A DNA stretch of 64,000 bases from assembly GCA_045599965.1 (NCBI GenBank), contig JAZRXA010000036.1, forward strand, positions 1 to 64,000. The letters run 5' to 3'. Positions 61,192 through 64,000 of the stretch are shown here, piece after piece. The notes under the pieces were generated by a model. That model did no database searches. It saw only the letters and a list, made by a program, of their open reading frames with translations, and had not been told where the DNA came from. Each line of letters starts with the position of its first letter. The stretch's first letter is position 1. Both the position numbers and the translations under genes were made by a program. This stretch comes from RGIG5612 sp045599965. GTDB lineage: Bacteria > Bacillota > Clostridia > Lachnospirales > Lachnospiraceae.

Positions 61192-61942
61192 TGTTGGAAA
61201 TACTAATACGAAGGTTGCGATTTTTGAAGGCAAAGACATTAAAGTTACTTTTAGAGTTGCAACGAAGACTTCACGCACATCAGATGAATATGTAATTATG
61301 TTTGCAAGCCACTTATCGAGTAGTGGATATAACAAAGAAGATATTGATGGTGTTGTTATAGCTTCAGTTGTACCAGATGTTATGCACTCTCTTAATAATT
61401 GCGTTAAAAAAATGTTTGGAGTTGATCCGGTTGTAGTTGGACCAGGAACTAAGACAGGAATAAAACTTGTTAAAACTCATCCTAATGAGGTTGGCGCAGA
61501 TAGAATGGCTGACGGAGTTGCAGCGTTAGAAATGTATGGAGGGCCTGTAATCATAGTTGATTATGGAACAGCAACTAAGTTTGATTACTTTAGTGCAGAC
61601 CATAAATTTGAATCAGCCATCACATGCCCAGGACTTTTACTTTCTGCTAGAGCACTTTGGGAAGGAACAGCAAAGCTTCCTGAAATAGAAATTAAAAATC
61701 CAGGAACAATTTTAGCAAAAGATACAGTAACTTCTCTTCAGGCGGGAATTCTTTACGGTCATATTGGAGAAGCTGAATACATTATTGATAAGATTAAAGA
61801 GGAGTCTACAGAAACAGGATTTACAGTTGTTGCAACAGGAGGTCTAGCAAATATTATTGTTAAAGAGACAGACAGAATTGATTACTTTGAACCAGACCTT
61901 TTGATGCATGGACTAAGAATTATTTACGAGAAAAATAAATAG
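61175..61942 (+). CDS. coaX: Type III pantothenate kinase
   Basis: A 255-residue ASKHA-fold kinase that starts CoA synthesis by phosphorylating pantothenate. It has LLAIDVGNTNTKVAIFEG, ASVVPDV, TGIKLVKTHPNEVGADRMA, VDYGTATKFDYF and GGLANII. Type III enzymes are not feedback-inhibited by CoA. GGAGG lies just before the ATG, inside the upstream gene. Confidence 0.94.
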   Translation: MLLAIDVGNTNTKVAIFEGKDIKVTFRVATKTSRTSDEYVIMFASHLSSSGYNKEDIDGVVIASVVPDVMHSLNNCVKKMFGVDPVVVGPGTKTGIKLVKTHPNEVGADRMADGVAALEMYGGPVIIVDYGTATKFDYFSADHKFESAITCPGLLLSARALWEGTAKLPEIEIKNPGTILAKDTVTSLQAGILYGHIGEAEYIIDKIKEESTETGFTVVATGGLANIIVKETDRIDYFEPDLLMHGLRIIYEKNK

Positions 61943-61945
61943 TTT

Positions 61946-62947
61946 ATGAAAATCGGAAACTTGGAAGTAGGAAAGTTAATACTTGCACCGATGGCAGGAA
62001 TAACTGATATGCCTTTTAGGGCACTCTGTAAAGAGCAGGGTGCTTCTTTAACTTATACAGAAATGATAAGTGCGAAGGCTCTTTATTATAAGAATAAAAA
62101 TACAAAGCCACTATTAGAGGTTGCACCTTCGGAAGTTCCTGTAGCGCTTCAACTTTTTGGAAATGAGCCAGAACTTTTAGCTAGCGAAGCCAAAAAACTT
62201 GAAGATGGGCCGTATGATATTTTTGATATAAATATGGGCTGCCCTGTGCCTAAAGTTGTTAACAATGGTGAAGGCAGTGCGCTTATGAATGATCCAAAAA
62301 AAATAGAAGAGATAATAAAAGCAATGACGAAGGTGCTAAAAAAGCCTGTCACAGTTAAGATTAGAAAAGGATTTTCAGATGACAATATAAATGCTGTAGA
62401 AGTAGCCAAAATTGTGGAAGGCGCCGGAGCAGCAGCGATTGCGATACATGGAAGAACGAGAGCGCAAATGTATCATGGTGAGGCTGATTGGGACATAATC
62501 CGTAAAGTAAAAGAAGCCGTTTCAATCCCAGTTATTGGAAACGGAGATATAACTTCTGGGCCAGATGCTAAGAAAATGTTTGATGAAACGGGCGTTGATG
62601 CCGTAATGATAGGTAGAGCCGCAAGGGGGAATCCTTGGATATTTAAGCAAATAGAATACTTTTTAGAAACTGGCGAAGAATTAGAAAAACCTTCAATCCT
62701 AGAAACAAAGGATATGATTTTTAGGCATTTAGATTTAATGCTGGAATTTATGCAGGGGCAAGATACTGAAAGGAAGCGTGGAAAAACAAGGATTAAGATG
62801 AGTCCTGAAGAGGCTGCGGTTCATCAAATGCGTACGCATGTAGCCTTCTATAGCGCTGGCTATCCATCTTCAACAACTATTCGACGTAAAATCAATCAGG
62901 CCGAAACCATAGAAGAATTTAAAGAAATTCTAACGAATTGGAAATAA
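61946..62947 (+). CDS. dusB: tRNA-dihydrouridine synthase (DusB-like)
   Basis: A 333-residue FMN enzyme that reduces uridines in the tRNA D-loop. It has LAPMAGITDMPFR, the catalytic Cys in DINMGCPVPKVVNNGEGSAL, IHGRTRAQMYHGEADW and VIGNGDI, followed by the C-terminal helical RNA-binding domain. It starts three bases after coaX. Confidence 0.93.
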   Translation: MKIGNLEVGKLILAPMAGITDMPFRALCKEQGASLTYTEMISAKALYYKNKNTKPLLEVAPSEVPVALQLFGNEPELLASEAKKLEDGPYDIFDINMGCPVPKVVNNGEGSALMNDPKKIEEIIKAMTKVLKKPVTVKIRKGFSDDNINAVEVAKIVEGAGAAAIAIHGRTRAQMYHGEADWDIIRKVKEAVSIPVIGNGDITSGPDAKKMFDETGVDAVMIGRAARGNPWIFKQIEYFLETGEELEKPSILETKDMIFRHLDLMLEFMQGQDTERKRGKTRIKMSPEEAAVHQMRTHVAFYSAGYPSSTTIRRKINQAETIEEFKEILTNWK

Positions 62948-63050
62948 ATTATAAGTTCCCAGTGATAGGTTTTAAGAACGATAATAGAAACTGAAGCTTA
63001 TGGGCCAGCTATAGCCGCTTTGTTTGATATAGAATGATTTAGTAAAAAAT

Positions 63051-63557
63051 ATGGCAAATATTATTACAGGCTTTAGGATTGTTTGTGCAATTACATTAAT
63101 CTTTTGCCCAACATTTTCAACATGGTTTTATATACCTTATATTTTTGGTGGCATCAGCGATGTGCTTGATGGGATTGTTGCACGACATTTTGGGAAAGAA
63201 ACAAAATTTGGTGCACGATTTGATACAATTGCTGATATTATCTTTACATTAACCGTTTTAATAAAATTAGTGTTAGCTACAAAAATTTCTTTATGGTTAA
63301 TCATCTGGATTATTTGCATCGCAGTAATTAAGTGCATAAACATTTTCATTGGATTTATTATCTATAAAAGATTCGTTCCTGAACATACTATTATGAATAA
63401 AATCTGTGGAGTTCTCCTATTTGCTATTCCACTTTTACTAGGAATATTTTCAATGCAAATAGTCACTAAAATATTGATAATCCTGACATGCATTGTGGCA
63501 ACATTTGCAGCAATACAGGAAGGATATTATATTTTCACAAAAAAAGACCTCAACTAG
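63051..63557 (+). CDS. CDP-alcohol phosphatidyltransferase family protein
   Basis: A 168-residue membrane protein with about five to six helices and the family motif D-x2-DG-x2-AR-x8-G-x3-D-x3-D (DVLDGIVARHFGKETKFGARFDTIAD). It transfers a phosphatidyl group from CDP-diacylglycerol to an alcohol; it could make phosphatidylglycerol phosphate or another lipid. It is shorter than PgsA (about 180-190). No strong ribosome site is seen. Confidence 0.82.
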   Translation: MANIITGFRIVCAITLIFCPTFSTWFYIPYIFGGISDVLDGIVARHFGKETKFGARFDTIADIIFTLTVLIKLVLATKISLWLIIWIICIAVIKCINIFIGFIIYKRFVPEHTIMNKICGVLLFAIPLLLGIFSMQIVTKILIILTCIVATFAAIQEGYYIFTKKDLN

Positions 63558-63587
63558 ACAAATAAAAATTTGTAGGGCTCTTTGGGC

Positions 63588-63628
63588 TGTGGATTTATGG
63601 ATAACTGGCTAGGCGCCAGTTATCCACA
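63588..63628. repeat. 11-bp stem hairpin carrying a perfect DnaA box
   Basis: GGATAACTGGC (63599-63609) pairs with GCCAGTTATCC (63615-63625). The right arm continues into TTATCCACA (63620-63628, perfect DnaA box). TATGGATAA (63596-63604) is a one-mismatch box on the other strand. There is no T-run, so it is unlikely to be a plain terminator. Confidence 0.6.
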
Positions 63629-63738
63629 AATCACACAACCTCTACTACTATGTCCCATTGCGTCGCCTTTGGCGCCGCTTCGCTGGCTACGCCAGCTCCA
63701 TATATAAAAATAACTTTTGAAGTTCTATTTACACAAAA

Positions 63739-63907
63739 AACCATACAACTCCTAGGAAAACATATGATGACTTATGGTGTTTACCCATACAACCTATCTT
63801 ATATTGGCTTTGTTGTATGGTTTAAAATTTAAAATAATGCCAAAAATTAGCATTTTTTTGAGGAAAAACCATAAGTCACACCATCAAAACAGCTAAGTTG
63901 TATGGTT
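63739..63907. repeat. Nested inverted repeats with four AACCATACAAC motifs
   Basis: Left arm 63739-63778 and right arm 63868-63907 are each 40 bp; their outer 12 bp (AACCATACAACT/AGTTGTATGGTT) and inner 11 bp (TGACTTATGGT/ACCATAAGTCA) match perfectly. A second inner pair is CCATACAAC (63785-63793) and GTTGTATGG (63812-63820). It may be a small MITE-like element or a multi-site operator. Confidence 0.6.
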
Positions 63908-63940
63908 ATTTGTCTTTTTGTATATCCGAGGTGGTTGCTC

Positions 63941-63989
63941 GCGAAGCTGACGGCGCTTGGGCTAAGTAGGGCCCTGCGCCGTCCTTCGC
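63941..63989. repeat. GC-rich imperfect hairpin at the right edge
   Basis: GCGAAGCTGACGGCGC (63941-63956) pairs with GCGCCGTCCTTCGC (63976-63989) apart from a two-base bulge. The GC content is far above the surroundings. The element may continue beyond the window. Confidence 0.5.
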
Positions 63990-64000
63990 TGCTTACGGTG

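Larger units (their letters stand above)
63558..64000. other. Non-coding, inverted-repeat-rich region at the right edge
   Basis: These 443 bp hold no convincing gene. They contain a long hairpin with a perfect DnaA box, four GTTGTATGG-type motifs in two nested inverted pairs, and two related GC-rich segments (63672-63691 and 63976-63998), each described separately. Confidence 0.65.

Noticed and set aside
63650..63832. 60-codon ORF in the right-edge region
   Set aside because: It runs through inverted repeats, has no ribosome site and no recognisable product.

Overview
The window looks like the chromosome of a low-GC, anaerobic Firmicute of the Clostridia (my guess is near the Anaerovoracaceae/Family XIII; this cannot be fixed from the sequence alone). 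Reasons: AT-rich sequence with AGGAGG-type ribosome sites and sigma-A promoters, spoVG, whiA, hprK with an HPr/Crh-like protein, DnaD and DnaC/DnaI-type primosome genes, a V-type ATPase of the NtpFIKECGABD type, and several ferredoxin-dependent 2-oxoacid oxidoreductases.

Layout. 1-624: 3' part-missing Lgt-like membrane gene on the minus strand. 665-2714: tsaC, a catalytically dead-looking low-molecular-weight phosphatase homologue, rpiB, and a dCMP deaminase. 2822-19595: a metabolic island with two divergent transcription units. Leftward run two tandem paralogues in which an XRE helix-turn-helix and a cupin are fused to an acyl-CoA synthetase. Rightward run a P-loop ATPase, a four-subunit 2-oxoacid:ferredoxin oxidoreductase (D-A-B-C), a degenerate 2-isopropylmalate-synthase-like protein, a TIM-barrel/acyl-CoA ligase fusion, a branched-chain aminotransferase and a pyruvate:ferredoxin oxidoreductase. 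Two near-consensus promoters face away from each other at 7510-7538 and 7623-7651. The simplest reading is an amino-acid/2-oxoacid fermentation module whose ligases carry their own DNA-binding and ligand-binding domains. 19825-28467: V-type ATPase operon with a sodium-type rotor ring, followed by exoA and a membrane protein. 29929-31554: hipBA toxin-antitoxin pair with direct-repeat operator candidates. 31782-33932: cell-wall-anchored surface protein.

34057-35387: a nuclease-like gene bracketed by 100-bp direct repeats (97 of 100 identical). 35497-36369: amino-acid-binding lipoprotein. 36474-39745 (minus): prs, DnaC/DnaI-like loader and DnaD-like protein, with arrays of DnaA-box-like 9-mers upstream of them. 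40079-41866 (minus): murC and spoVG. 42068-49641: pth, mfd, mnmA, nth, an AIR-synthase-C-like protein, an Lrp regulator and an aminotransferase. 49720-51713 (minus): class B-type sortase and a GNAT protein. 51807-63557: uvrC, hprK, murB, whiA, a Crh-like HPr, dnaE, an rRNA/tRNA methyltransferase, a small unknown, coaX, dus and a CDP-alcohol phosphatidyltransferase. 63558-64000 is non-coding and rich in inverted repeats.

The most unusual content is the 2.8-19.6 kb island (regulator-enzyme fusions, TIM-barrel/ligase fusion, degenerate LeuA homologue), the repeat-flanked nuclease-like gene, and three proteins that have lost canonical catalytic residues (phosphatase homologue, LeuA homologue, HPr with Glu15).
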